From assembly GCA_001692895.1 (NCBI GenBank), contig KV748203.1, forward strand, positions 402,330 through 466,329: 64,000 nt of DNA. The letters are read 5' to 3'. Source of the DNA: Cenococcum geophilum 1.58. Its lineage: Eukaryota; Ascomycota; Dothideomycetes; Gloniales; Gloniaceae. Each line of letters starts with the position of its first letter. Position 1 is the first letter of the stretch. A program made the position numbers and the translations under genes. Under the pieces are notes generated by a model, which made no database searches, was not told where the DNA came from, and saw nothing but the letters and a program-made list of their open reading frames with translations. Positions 1 through 11,693 of the stretch are shown here, piece after piece.

Positions 1-1240
1 TAAAACTAAAGAAGAAGGCTACTAATACCTAAGCCTATTTCGGCTAGTATACCTTCCTCTACCTCTTCTCTAAAACAGTACCTATAAATAGCTCTATATA
101 ACCTAAACCAGGCCTATATAGGGCTAAAAGAAGAAGAAGAAGAAGAAAAAGAGTAAGTTAAATTACTAGGGGACTACGTACAGAGTGTCCTAGTAGGAGA
201 AAATCCCTTTATAAAAGAAAAGGAAAAAAAGGAAAGAGATGTCCTAAAAGGACTAGTAGAAGAAGTAAGAGCTCTCCGTAAGGAGGTAGCCCTAAAAACG
301 CAAACCTATACAGAGAAGCTAAAGAAGGGCCTCTCTTCTTCTACTTTTGCTCCTTCTTCTTCTACTATCTCTTCCTCTACTACCTCTTCCTCTCCCCCTC
401 CCTCCTTATTTCCCCCTACTAGTTCTACTAGCTCTATCTCTACTAGAGGAAAAAAGAAGTAGTTATAAGAAAGGAGACTAGTTCTAGTTACAGACTAAAA
501 GGACTAGCCTTTAAATGTCTTCTCTCTACGAAATTAAGTTAATTAACTATTTATATCCAAACTGCAAATAGAGAAGCTAGTAATAGCTACCATAGCTAGA
601 ACTAGAGAAAAGTAGAATATTCTCCTTATAACTACAGAAGAATATAATGTAGAGTACTTAGTTAAATATAAGGAAATCTGGTCTAACTGCTTCTCTTTTA
701 AAAGGGAACAAAAACTAGAGCCCTGGGCTTAGGTAATAGCTTACGGCGTCCCTATCTCCCCTTTCCTAGGAAAAGGAGGCTCTAAACTTCTAAAAGAAGA
801 AATAGAGACTTTTAATCCTATTAGAATATAGGGATTACCCAAATAGATCTCACCTAGGGAAAAGAGATATAATCCACAAACTAGGTTCGGCTCTATAGTC
901 TTTACTATAGAAAATGAGGAGAAAAGACAGGAAATCCTTAAATAGAAGGAAATCCTAATTGCAGGGGTAGCTGCTAAGGTAGTTAAATACCTAAAAGTCT
1001 CTCCTACTATACAGTGTCCAAGTTGCCAAAAATTTGGCTATATAGGAGATAAATGCTCTACCAAGGCCTGTCGATTTTATATAGCGGCATATTTATCTAA
1101 GGACCACTTCTGTTCCACTTATAATATAATAGGAAGACCTTACGAGCATACTACCCCTCTTTGCAGCAATTGTAAAGAAAATCACTTTGCTAATAGCAAA
1201 GACTGCGAGTCTCTTAAAGNAGCTAAGCTAGTATATNAAT
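1..1240 (+). pseudogene. LINE1 ORF1 remnant with CCHC zinc knuckles
   Basis: This is the degraded nucleic-acid-binding ORF1 of LINE1. The clearest part is a run of cysteine knuckles at about 1,014-1,215, where CPSCQKFGYIGDKC is readable (the knuckle histidine has become Y, a RIP-type change) and a further knuckle reads CSNCKENHFANSKDC. The upstream part is low complexity, rich in Lys/Glu codons and Ser runs, as is common for ORF1 N-termini. Many in-frame TAG/TAA codons and several N bases make it non-functional. The true start lies outside the window or is lost. Confidence 0.7.
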
Positions 1241-1289
1241 NAGTATAAGCTTAGAAGGTTCTATACAGGAAGAAGAAGAGATCTCTCTA

Positions 1290-4200
1290 GTTTCTAAAAC
1301 TAGGGGAGAAATCTCCTTTATATAACACAATATAGGAAAAAGACAAGAAGTATAGCAAACCCTACTAGAAATAGGATTTAGGAAAAAAATTAATATTATT
1401 TTAGTACAAGAGCCTAGTACCTAGAAAGATAGACAAAAAGAATCCTACTTTTCTATTCCATATCCTACATTTAACCTAATCCTCCCTAGTAATCTAGCTA
1501 TTCGACCTAGAGTAGCTATCTATATAAGGAAAACTATTTCTAGTATTCTATAATATAGAAATAGGGAGGATATCTNNAAAGATANAGATATTATAGTATT
1601 AGAAATCTATGGCCAACTTAAAAGATTTCTACTATTTAATATCTATAATGAGAGACAACTAGACAAAAACTCTAGAACCTAAAGAAGTAGTATAACTACT
1701 ATCTCTAGGGCCATTCTAGAACTGGAAATAGATCTCCCTTTTATACTAATAGGAGACTATAACCTANACNATAAACGGTGGAACGCGCTAGCTAGGAACC
1801 NAACTAGGGAGGCTAANGAACTAGTANACTGGNTAGACAAATATAACTGCCAACTACTAAATTNAGANNAANAGGAAGGGACCTTCTATAGATCTAATAT
1901 AAGGGAAAAGTCTATTATAGACCTAGCCTTCTACTTAGGAAACTTCTAAGAAAATACCTGGGATAATTAGACTATAATAGAAGAAACAGGATCTAATTAT
2001 AAGACTATAGCATTCTCTCTATTTACTAAAGAGACGCAAAGATACCTAAACCCTCTTTAAGAAACTCCTTTCTCTATAAAAAAGGCAAACTGGGAGCTTT
2101 TCTCTACCTCTTTAAAAGAGCAAGTTCTAGAGCTAGAACTAGAAGCGAAACTTTTAGTACTAGAAGAACTAGTAGGAGAAAACCCCTATATAGAGATAGG
2201 AGAAAAGGTCCCCTAGCCTCTCTAGAAGATTTTTATAGACCTAGGGATAGAAGCTTAAGTACCCTAGTAGATAATCTAGTAATAGATCTTACTAGAGGTA
2301 TAAAGCTAGTAGTAGAGAAAGCTATCCCTAGATCTAGAACCTACGAATTCTCTAAACTATAGTGGAATAAAGAGCTTCTAAAGAAAAGATAAAAAATGGC
2401 AAAACTAGGAAGACTTTAAGAAGAACAACCTACTAGAAGTTCTAGACTAGAAGCCTATAAAGAAGCTAAAAATCAATACTTCTACGTAATAAGAGAAGCT
2501 AAGACTAGCTACTAGAATAGCTTTCTAGAAAAAGCATAAGGAAAGGAAGTCTTTACTACCCTAAAATATACAAAGGAGAGAACATTGCGAATAATCCCTA
2601 GTCTATAGTATAGCAAAGACGGGACTACTAGACTAGTAAAAAGCTTTGAGGACCAGTGCAAAGCTTTTACAACTACTCTATTCCCTAAACCCCCCCTTCT
2701 ACTAGCCCTATAGAGTGGAAGGACTATATAATAGACAATAAATGGGAATGGCTAGAACTAGAGAAAATAGAAGTTAAATAAGCAATTTTCTCTAGCTCTA
2801 ATAAAAAGGCTCTAGGACCAGATGGAATATCTTTTACAATTCTATAAAAGGCCTACCCTACTATAGAAGATCTTCTATATAGAATCTATAGGATTTTATT
2901 TATCCTAGGCTATTAGCTAAAGGTCTGGAGAGAAGCTTAAGGAGTTATTCTCCTTAAAGCAAATAAGGAGGACTATTCCTTACCAAAGTCCTATAGACCT
3001 ATCTCCTTACTAAACTGCCTAAAAAAGACTTTAGAAAAGATCTTTACTACTAAATTAGAATATCTAGCTAGTACTACTAGCTTACTTTAAGATTCTCAAC
3101 TAAGAGGAAGAAGACAGCGGTCTGTAATAAACGCAGTCTTATTACTTCTAAATAATATCCAATCTAAAAATAGTAGGAAAAAAGCTAAATAAAGGATAGC
3201 TACTACGTTATTCCTAGACGTAAGAGGGGCTTTTAACCATGTCTCTAAAAACCAGCTTTTATCTATCTGTAAGGAACTAGGACTACCTATAGCGTTTANA
3301 NAATNGGTAGCTANTTTCCTTAGCAATAGAAAGCTANAGCTNTCCTTTAATNGGNAAATANAAGAAAAAGTAGAACTAGAAACAGGGATACCACAGGGAT
3401 CGCCTATATCCCCTATTTTATTTCTACTATATATACGCAATATCTACAGCATACAGACAGAAGGAGCCTACTCTCTTAGCTATATGGACGATTTTGCAAT
3501 TATAGTTACCTTAAATTTAGCCAAGTCTAATTGTAAAAAGCTAGAGAGAATAGCGCTAGAGCTAATATCTAAAGCTAAGGAAGCTGCTATTAGTTTCGAC
3601 GTTAGTAAAACAGAGCTTATACACTTCTATAGTAAACGCACTACTATAGAAGAAGGGTTAAAGCTAGGAGACGTAGAAATATCTCCTAAACCCCTAATTA
3701 GGTAGTTAGGGGTATTTCTAGACTCTAAGCTTACTTTTAAACAATATATAGAAATATAAATCTCTAAAGCAAAAACAGCCTTCTATTTAATTAGAAGACT
3801 AGGTAATATATAAAGAGGTCTATCTCTATAAGCCCTACGACAGCTCTATATAGCTTACNTTANCACTATAGCAGACTANNGTNTATAATGCTAGTNGAAA
3901 AGCAAATNTAGAGACTACCTACTANATAGGTACCAATCTCTATAAAATAAGGCCCTAAAACTAGTTCTAGGAGCGTTTAGAGGATCTCTTAGCTAAGCTG
4001 TAGAGATCGAAGCCTCTATTCCTCCTCCTAGAATTAAATTTAAAAAGCTTTGCAATAACTACGCATTAAGAATCCTAAAATTTAAGGAAAACTACGTAAT
4101 TAAGAAGGTCTATATAGAAGAGATCAATAATAATAGGGACGAATTAGCAGCTAATTCTAGCTCTAGTTCTAGCCCTAAAAACTCTACTATAAAGTACCTC

Positions 4201-5262
4201 TTACAGCTAAAGATATAGCTACTATCTTTAGCCTCTAGAGTTTAGCAGCTAATTTAAAACTGGAAAATAGAGAGAATTTCTCTAGAATGGCAAAAACCGT
4301 GGTCTCCTCCTATCTCTGCATTCTTTTCTATCTTAAGGGGTAGTAAAGAAGAAGCTGCATAAGAATATCTAAGACTAGTAGAAAATTTATAAGAATCCCT
4401 AAAGTGGGACCTAGTAGATATATACTATACAGATGGCTCTAAAGACAATAAATTAAATGTAGCTACTATATGTAAAATAGGGGAGAGAAATTGGATTAAA
4501 TATGCAACGAACTGGAATCTAGGACCCTATATGGAAATTATAGACGTAGAGCTTTATGCAGTCTATAGGGCCCTAAAATACCTAAAATAATAAAGACTAG
4601 AAGAGAAATAAGTCTATATCTTTATAGATAGCCAAGCGGCTATTAAGAGATTACAGCTTAATTCTCTTACAGGGGGGCAAGAACTAGTCTTTAAAATTAC
4701 GCAAAGCTGTTCCTATTTAGCTAGTAAGGGGATCTCTATTAACTTCTACTGGGTTCCTAGCTATTTAGGAATCTATAGGAACGAAATAGCAGATAAGCTA
4801 GCAAAAAAGGGCCTTTCTAGAAGAAAACTACAATCTTCTTATACCTCCTTAGCCTATATAGGGAGAGCGGCAAGAGAAGAGATACTAGAATAGTGGNAAA
4901 ATAACTGGCAGCAGAATAAGAATAAAGGAAAACACTATACTAGGATCTGTAAAGGAAGCCATTCCTTTTCTCTTAAAGCCCCTAAGGATAAATATCCTAA
5001 AAGGCTATTTTAAATCCTTTACTAAAGTAATAGAAGAGGATAAAGAAGGTAGATGCTTTAGGGAATATAGAGCACTACAAACCCCTAGATATCTACTACT
5101 AGACTGCAACCTATATAGGGAAGAAAGAAGAGAAATGCGAAAGAAACTAGGCTCTTCTCTCTCTCTAAAGAAGCTATTTTGTACATAAAAAGGAAGAGAA
5201 GCGCTTTTTCTATTTCTAAGTAGGATAGAAATAGCTAATAACAGCAGGATCTATAGGAGGTA
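1290..5262 (+). pseudogene. LINE1 ORF2 remnant: endonuclease, reverse transcriptase, RNase H
   Basis: This is the polyprotein that nicks target DNA, copies the element RNA and removes the RNA strand. Endonuclease: QHNIGK and ILVQEP near 1,320-1,420 and a GDYNL motif near 1,750. Reverse transcriptase: GIPQGSPISPILF at about 3,388-3,427 and the catalytic YMDDF at about 3,481, followed by the only long open stretch (3,484-3,705). RNase H: YTDGSKDN at about 4,430, VELYAVYRAL at about 4,548, FIDSQAAIKRL at about 4,620 and NEIADKLAKKG at about 4,780, so all the acidic residues of the RNase H site are still readable. Stops at former Gln and Trp codons and N bases break it throughout. The C-terminal part after 4,960 is poorly preserved. 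Confidence 0.85.
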
Positions 5263-5402
5263 ACTCCTACTAGGCTTTTAGAAAAGAGATATTAGTAAGT
5301 AAAAGGATAGAAATAAATTACAAAAGGACAGGGAAAGGCGTTAGGATTTCTTATTTCTTATAGTTTTCTACCGTTTTCTTATTCCCTAGTAGTTGCTTAT
5401 AA

Positions 5403-5444
5403 CTTAGTATTTTACTAAGGAACTATAAACCCCTAGTTTAGGGG
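5403..5444 (+). other. Paired hairpins in the LINE1 3' UTR
   Basis: Two short stem-loops stand 10 bases apart. The first is CTTAGTA-TTT-TACTAAG (5,403-5,419) and the second CCCCTA-GTT-TAGGGG (5,430-5,444). The same pair occurs in the truncated copy at 17,061-17,102 with both arms of each stem changed so that pairing is kept. 3'-end hairpins are a known recognition feature for LINE reverse transcriptases, and that role is inferred here. Confidence 0.6.
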
Positions 5445-5593
5445 CTTATAAACTACTAGGACATAGTTACTAGTATATATTAAGCTGCCCTAAGGGATTT
5501 ATGTATATAGGACTATAGCGCCATAGCCTAGAGGCTGCATGCGCAGTATTGTATATAGTATAATACAATAGATATATAATAAATAAATAAAAA

Positions 5594-7699
5594 ACCTCTT
5601 ATAAAAAGAGTTATAGATCTTATAAGAGTACCTAGATAGTGCTCTTAAAAAGGGCTGGATTAGGCCTAATAAGTCGCCTACTAAAGCGCCTATCCTCTTT
5701 ATACCGAAAGTAGACGGTATAATACGGCTATACGTTAACTATAGACGCCTAAACAAGATCACAATTAAAAATCGGTACCCCCTACTACTAGTTAACGAGC
5801 TCTTTAATAGGCTTAGCTATATAAAGATATTTATAAAGCTAGATCTTTATAATACGTACTATAGGATTTATATTAAAAAGGGAGATAAATAGAAGACTAT
5901 ATTTAAGATACGCTATGGTCACTTTAAGTACCTAATAATGCCCTTTAGTTTTACTAACGCCCTTACGACTTTTTAGAGCTATATTTATAAAGCTTTAAAA
6001 ACCCTAGTAAATACCATCTGGGTAGTTTATCTAGATAATATTTTTATCTACTTAAATAATAAGGACAAGTACGTTAAGCACGTTAAGTAGGTACTGCGAT
6101 AGCTCCGCGCTTAGGGCCTATACACTAAACTATTAAAATATATTTTTTATACTAAGAACGTTGAGTTCCTAGGCTTTATTATTACCCCTAGGGGTATTAT
6201 AATGGACCCTAACCGCGTAAAAGCTATTAAGAAATGGCCTAAGTCTAAGTCCTATAGAGATATCTAGGTCTTCCTTAGCTTTACTAACTTTTATAGGCGA
6301 TTTATCTGGAACTACTTAGATACCATATACCCCCTATACGTATATCTTATATAGGTATATTGCAACCTAATATTAGATAAGGAGAAGAAAAAGAAGCGTA
6401 AGTTAAAAGGGCCTATTAAATGGTATTAACCCTAGTCCTAGCCTAATAACGCGTAGTAGGCGTTTTATAAGCTACGCGCTGCGTTTATATAGGCTTCTCT
6501 ACTTTACTACTTTAACCCTAATATACCCCTAATAGTAATTATTAACGCTTCTGACTATGCCTATAGCGGTATATTTTTACAGCCTTTAGGGTAGGGAGAT
6601 TAACTCCACTGGTACCTAATTACCTACTATAGTTAAAAGCTTACTGGCCTAAAAGTATAGTATAATACGCATAATAAAGAACTACTCGCTATAGTGCAAT
6701 GCTTTAAGACGTGGCGCTATTACCTTAAATACGCCGCGTATATAATGCGCGTGCTTTATAATTATAATAATCTTAGGTACTTTATAACCACTAAAAGCTT
6801 ATCTACTCGCTAGGCCTAGTACGCTAAGGAACTAGCTAAGTTTAATTTTAAGATTAAATATAAGCTAGGTAAGACAAATCCTATTAATATACTATTTTAG
6901 CGCCTAGATTATACTAAAGGCTTTAAAGATAGTAGTAAGAGGATAATCCTTAATATTATACTGCCTATATTGTAGTAAAAGTTGCGGGTTATAGGCCTTA
7001 TAGGCGGCCCTAGTGCTACTAATTATACTAAACTAGTAAGTAGTATACGTGCAGTATATAAGTAACTTTTATAAACTTAGCGCCGGCGGATCAGAGCGTC
7101 TTACTATTCTCTTTAAAACTACTTTAACTGGCCTAATAGCGCTTAACCCTAGGAAAGACCCCTTAGCCTAAGCTATAGTCCCCTATAATAACTTAGTAAG
7201 TTACCTATATATTATATATTACTTTACTAGCACCAACTTTACGCAGAGTCTCGTACTACGGCAAGAGGTAGTAGTAGCTACTTTAGCCAAAACGGCGTTT
7301 ATGGAATACCCCCCTAAGTTACTAGTTAATTTTATTTATAGAGTATAAAAAAGGGATACCTTTATACGCTCTATATATAATTAGTTAACCTAAAAATAAG
7401 TTTCTACTAGTAATAAGGACTATACCCTTAATAATTAAGGACTCCTAAGGTAAAATAATAAGGTTTAGGTGCTAAATTATATACTACTATAATAGGAGAT
7501 CCTTATGCGGAATTATAACGATCCTATAGGCGGCTACTATAGTTTTAACCGTACTTTTAAGGTAATTGCGTAAAAGTATACTTAGAATAGCCTTACCTAA
7601 AACCTCTATAAATATCTAGATAACTATAATGCCTACTAACGCTCTAAATTGCGCCGCTATAAACCCTATAGTAAGCTGTAGCCTCTTTAGGCCCCTACC
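5594..7699 (+). pseudogene. Gypsy element A, pol part 1: RT, RNase H, start of integrase
   Basis: This is the first half of a Ty3/gypsy pol gene. It opens inside the reverse transcriptase: LFIPKVDGIIRLYVNYRRLN at about 5,697-5,756, with the catalytic box degraded to YLDNIFIYL (about 6,027). RNase H follows from about 6,480, and then the zinc-binding start of integrase with a readable RSKLRRYKPYSKLQPLQAPT at about 7,632-7,691. RIP stops occur every few codons. The gene is cut at 7,699/7,704 by element B and continues at 14,702. The 5' part (gag, protease) is missing because LINE1 abuts it. It is the same family as A' on the opposite strand (31,565-36,760). Confidence 0.88.
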
Positions 7700-7704
7700 T
7701 AAGC

Positions 7705-7928
7705 TATTAGCGACTCAGTCAATTAAGACATAAGCACGGCAAAAGGGTCGCGCAAGCCTGTACAATTGGATTGTCTATAAACGAGAATCTAAAGCTAAAG
7801 AAAGGAAAGGAGAAGAAGGGGAGCGCCGCTCGAAGCTATATACGATCTTCGCGTCACGCCGCAATATGCGGCAATCTGTGGCAACTTGCCGGTGCGTAGT
7901 TCTNCNAAGTTCTGCCAGTGCCGTAACA
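7705..7928 (-). repeat. 3' LTR of gypsy element B
   Basis: This is a 224-bp LTR that aligns along its whole length with 14,475-14,701. It differs by a few substitutions and one 3-bp gap near 7,858, and two N bases lie near 7,905. The terminal TG has become TA at the 7,705 end. The low divergence between LTRs suggests the insertion is young compared with the host element A. Confidence 0.92.
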
Positions 7929-8039
7929 TTACCCCCCCCCTCCAAAAAAGCCTGCCCTTAGGCTTTGCCGCTAAAAGTCTTAGCAAGAGAATCTAACTAA
8001 TTAGATAACTTTAACCGCCGGTTAAAGTTCCTAGATATC

Positions 8040-10657
8040 TTAACACCTTATATAACTAAGAAATTTCTAGGGCGTTCTTATCCTTATATTCTTTTAGTAG
8101 CTTATTATCTTCATTATGCTAGCATTCTATCCACTTATCTAGGTACTTTAGCGGTCCGGGTTTATTAGGGTAATAACTATAAAACTCCTAAAGCTTATAG
8201 GGGCTACCTATAAAGTTCTATATAGGGTACTAAGTGGGGTCCGGGTTATATCCTTTCCAACTAATATAATACTTTAACGTTCCCTTTACAAGTTTACAGG
8301 CTAATATTTCTTTAATTTCCCATTTATTATCGTCGTTAACTTAAATTAGTAGGGGAGGTTCATTCTTTTGTCCGGGTAGTAGGTTATTTATAGCTTTCTA
8401 TAGCTTATCCGGTAAGAAGATAGGGTGGACTTTAATTAAGTCTAAGAGCTTAACCTTGTACAAGTTGCCTACTTTATTAAGGATCTTATACGGTCCTACT
8501 ATCTTATAGTCTAGCTTACGGCTAGGCCGTTCTATCTTTTAGTTCTTTATTATAACCCAGACTATATTACCTATAATAAAGTTAGGCTCGCGCCTATACT
8601 TATTTACCTACTATTCTATTAATTTTTAGGCCTTTTTTAGGTTTATATAGGCTACTTTCTAAGCTTCTTCTAAGCGCTTAGCGTACTGCTGGGCTTCCTT
8701 ATAAGATAGTTTTTCGCGTATAGTCTAGGGCCCTTCTAGTCTTTCCTAGTCAAAGCTTATACGGGGTAGGTAACCTATTTTTAGTTAAATAGGGGCAAAT
8801 CCGGTAGAGTCGTGGGGTAGGGTCGCTTGGGCGTAGTCTATTAAGGGTAATAATTTAGCCTAGTTATCCTAGAAGTAGTTAACAAAAGGCCGGAGTCTCT
8901 AGTCTAAGTATTAATTTACAAATTCCGTTTAACCGTCTATCTAGGGGTAATATGCCGTAGAAAGCTTTAGCTTAATGCCTAGGATCCGGGTAAACTTATT
9001 CCAAAAGGCTAATATAAACTACGGCCTATAATCGGATATAATAGTATCTAGTAGTCTATAAATTTAGTAGACGTAATAGATATATAGTTAGGCTACCTCT
9101 TTAGCATTAATATTTTTATAATAGGGAATTAAGAACAGGCGCTTGCCAAAGCGGTTAACTAGGATTATAACTATATTATATCCGTTACGGTCTAGAGGTA
9201 GCTTATAAAAGTCTATAGAGATATATTACTAGGGGCGGTCGGGTATTAGGAGGGGTTTTAATAATCCTAGGGTCTTATCTTATAGGATTATAGACCTACG
9301 GCAGTCATTGCAGTTCCGTATATAGCGGTTAATATCTATAACCATTCTAGGCCAGTAGTAGCGGTCGCTAATAATCCTACAGGTCTTATTCTTTCTAGGG
9401 TAAGCCGTAGAGACCTAGGTATATGCTTTAGTAATAAGCTAAGTCCGTAAGTTCTATTCCTCTACCACTACTAGCCGTTCCTAATGCTTAAGTAATCCAT
9501 TTTTGAGGGACTATAGGCTGGTAACGTTCTTTGCCTTTTCACGGTACTCCTATAGAGAAGGGGCCGTACGGTTTATCTGCAGTAATTTATTAATTAAGTT
9601 AAGTCCTAAAGGGTTAATAGGATACATCTTGGCGCCCGATAAGTCTATACTTAGTTCTGCCTATATCCGGGGGTTAAGGTGCTCTAGTTATAGTAGCGTC
9701 TAGGTCTATAATAAGATCTTTATAGCCGTATAGTTACCTAGGTCTTATTCGCGCCTAATAAGAGCATCCGTACGGTTTATAGCGCCTGGTTTATATATAA
9801 TTAAGAAGTTAAACTAAGATAGGACATCCGCCTAGCGTGCCTACTAGGCCGTAAGGGCCTTAATTATTATAAAGTATTCTAGGGCCTTATAATCTAACAC
9901 TACTTTAATAGGTTTAGGGGTCCCCTTTAGCTATATACACCAGTGCTAAAAGCTAGAGATAATAGCTAGCATTTCTTTATTATGGATATAGTAGTTTAGT
10001 TTAGCATCTATTATAGTCTTTAAGTAGTATGCAATAGGGTACCATTCTCCGTCCGGTTGCTTCTGGGAAAAAACACTAGCTATTACACCGTTTAAGGCAT
10101 TAGTTTCTAGCATTAAGGGCCGTTCTAGGTTAAAGTGGGTAAGTAGGGGTGCTAACACTAGCTGTTTTTTAAGCTTATTAAAGGCCTGTATATATATAGC
10201 GTTAAAGTAAAAGGGCTGGTCTTTTCTAGTAAGGCGGTTAAAAGGCCGGGCAATTCTACTGTAGTTCTTAATAAAGCGTTAGTAGAAGTTATAGAAACCT
10301 AAAAACGATTACACCCCCTTTCCGGTCTGTAGGGGCGTCTATTGGTTAATTACAGTCGTTTTTTCTAGGTTGGCCTTAATTCTGTTTATACTGATAATAA
10401 AACCTAGGTACTTTATACGCTTAACACTAAATTCTAACTTCTTAATATTGGCCTAGAGGCTAGCTTCGCGGAGCCGTTATAGGACTTTATAAACATACTC
10501 CTTGTATTCTAATTTGTTCTCCAAGTAGATTATAATATTATCTAAATAGGCCGTATAGAAGTCGTTAAGGTAGTTAAAGAGTACATTATTTATATACCGC
10601 TGGTACATAGCTAGTCCGTTAGTTAGTCTAAAAGGAAGTACCTTATATTTATACGTC
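8040..10657 (-). pseudogene. Element B pol, distal part: RT end, RNase H, integrase, chromodomain
   Basis: On the - strand this part holds the RT catalytic stretch (AYLDNIIIYLENKLEYKEYV near 10,500-10,560), then RNase H with a long open stretch at 9,946-10,158 (LETNALNGVIASVFSQKQPD, where the acidic residue of the usual LETDAS motif is mutated to N), then integrase and a C-terminal chromodomain near 8,070-8,260 (reads like YYISWKGYNPD with the stop codons ignored). The chromodomain places B among chromoviruses, whose integrases are guided to marked chromatin. Stop codons at Gln/Trp positions disable it. Its closest relative in the window is element D. Confidence 0.85.
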
Positions 10658-11679
10658 GGCCGTCGAAATCGGACTCTGCACCTGTACGTGGTGACGGCTA
10701 CGAACCTGGTCTTCGAAGTTCAGATCCAGAGCCAACGCAGAGACGTCGCACAGCGTGCGGACAGGACCTGGTGGTGGTTGTAGGCGTTAAGGGCGGTGGT
10801 GAAAAATTTTCGGATGGTAAGATCTTAAAAACCACTACTGTTGGCTCTCTACAATACGACGACTACTACGCTGTTCTCCTATCTAGGGCACCTGTATGAT
10901 CCAACATGGATGTACAGTTTTCGATAACATCCCCCGACCCCCAGTAGAAGGCATCGACGACCTCACATCGACGAACAAACAAACGCGAACGAACGAACGA
11001 GTAAATATACGGCCCCTCCCAACCCCTAGGTCAATCGCCCGCGGAGCATACGGTCACTCGCCGTACTGCCGTAATACTACTGAAACCGATAGCCGGATAA
11101 CCCCGTACGGTTTTCCTTGTCTCCTCTCGACGGAGTGGTGCCCTTAGAGAGGGCCTAGTGACTAGGGCCTAGGCACAAAAGATACCCAGATACACACACA
11201 CATCCCACTTTCGTCTTTTAGCATTAGGATGGTAGAACGGATGAATCCCCCTTACGCCTTCGATAGGCCTTAGGGGGGGGAGGCATGGCGTATATGGCAA
11301 TAGTTAACAGAAGATAGTATACAGGGGGTGGTCAAGATATGGGACACAACTATAAGCATACAGCAGTCGATCGGCAAGGCCTAGCTAGGACGTAGTGAAC
11401 CCTAGCTTTGGATAAGCTAGAGAAGGAAGCAGTGGTTCCTAAGGAGTTTAAAACATCCAAGGAGGAGGACGAGCAGTAGGCCCGTAGGGCCGCTGTTACG
11501 TGCAGGCATGGCAATTCGGGGTTTTTCATCCTACTGAGGTGGCTCATAGGGTTTTTCCTCCCCCCCAATAGTAAGGGGTTTTTCCCGTTAATATTACTTT
11601 CCCCTTATATACGGAGTAGTCTGCGTGGGCCTAGATAGGATCCGTATCAGACGTTAATCAAAGAATCTACTACTACTAC
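10658..11679 (+). mobile_element. 5'-truncated LINE2 copy inserted in element B, almost unRIPped
   Basis: This is a 1,022-bp insert that interrupts the RT of element B. A perfect 14-bp target duplication (TATATTTATACGTC) lies at 10,644-10,657 and 11,680-11,693. The right end is a (TAC)n tail. The last roughly 90 bp before the tail (about 11,590-11,665) align with the 3' end of LINE2 read on its own strand at 36,786-36,860: the shared words are ggagtagtc-gcgt-ggcct and gacgttaa-caa-gaat. A second shared stretch, gtggttcctaaggag, occurs at 11,432 and in LINE2 near 36,969. This makes it a short 3' copy of the LINE2 family. CA and TG dinucleotides are normal here, unlike the surrounding 10 kb, so it escaped RIP or arrived later. 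I see no convincing ORF. The first 700 bp are matched to LINE2 only by position. Confidence 0.75.
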
Positions 11680-11693
11680 TATATTTATACGTC

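Larger units (their letters stand above)
1..5593 (+). mobile_element. LINE1: Tad1-like non-LTR retrotransposon, RIP-degraded, 5' end outside window
   Basis: This is a non-LTR retrotransposon read on the + strand. Its modules are in the usual order: a gag-like ORF1 with zinc knuckles (about 1,014-1,215), an apurinic-type endonuclease (from about 1,315), reverse transcriptase (about 2,700-3,700), RNase H (about 4,420-4,830) and a 3' UTR with hairpins and a TAAA-rich tail. The order EN-RT-RNase H with an upstream CCHC ORF1 is that of the fungal Tad1/I clade. Every frame is full of TAG/TAA where Q or W is expected, so it is dead. The 3' limit is set by the point where element A sequence, recognisable from its uninterrupted second copy near 35,900, resumes (about 5,594). 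No 5' end or target duplication can be seen. Confidence 0.85.

Noticed and set aside
3096..3440. Open stretch on the - strand inside LINE1
   Set aside because: It is the shadow of the reverse transcriptase on the other strand and contains N bases; the + strand carries the RT motifs.
10896..11147. Open + strand stretch in the LINE2 fragment
   Set aside because: Low-complexity text with no family likeness. The insert is a 5'-truncated LINE 3' end, so an ORF is not expected.
11350..11568. Open - strand stretch in the LINE2 fragment
   Set aside because: It lies opposite to the LINE sense, with no motif or start context.
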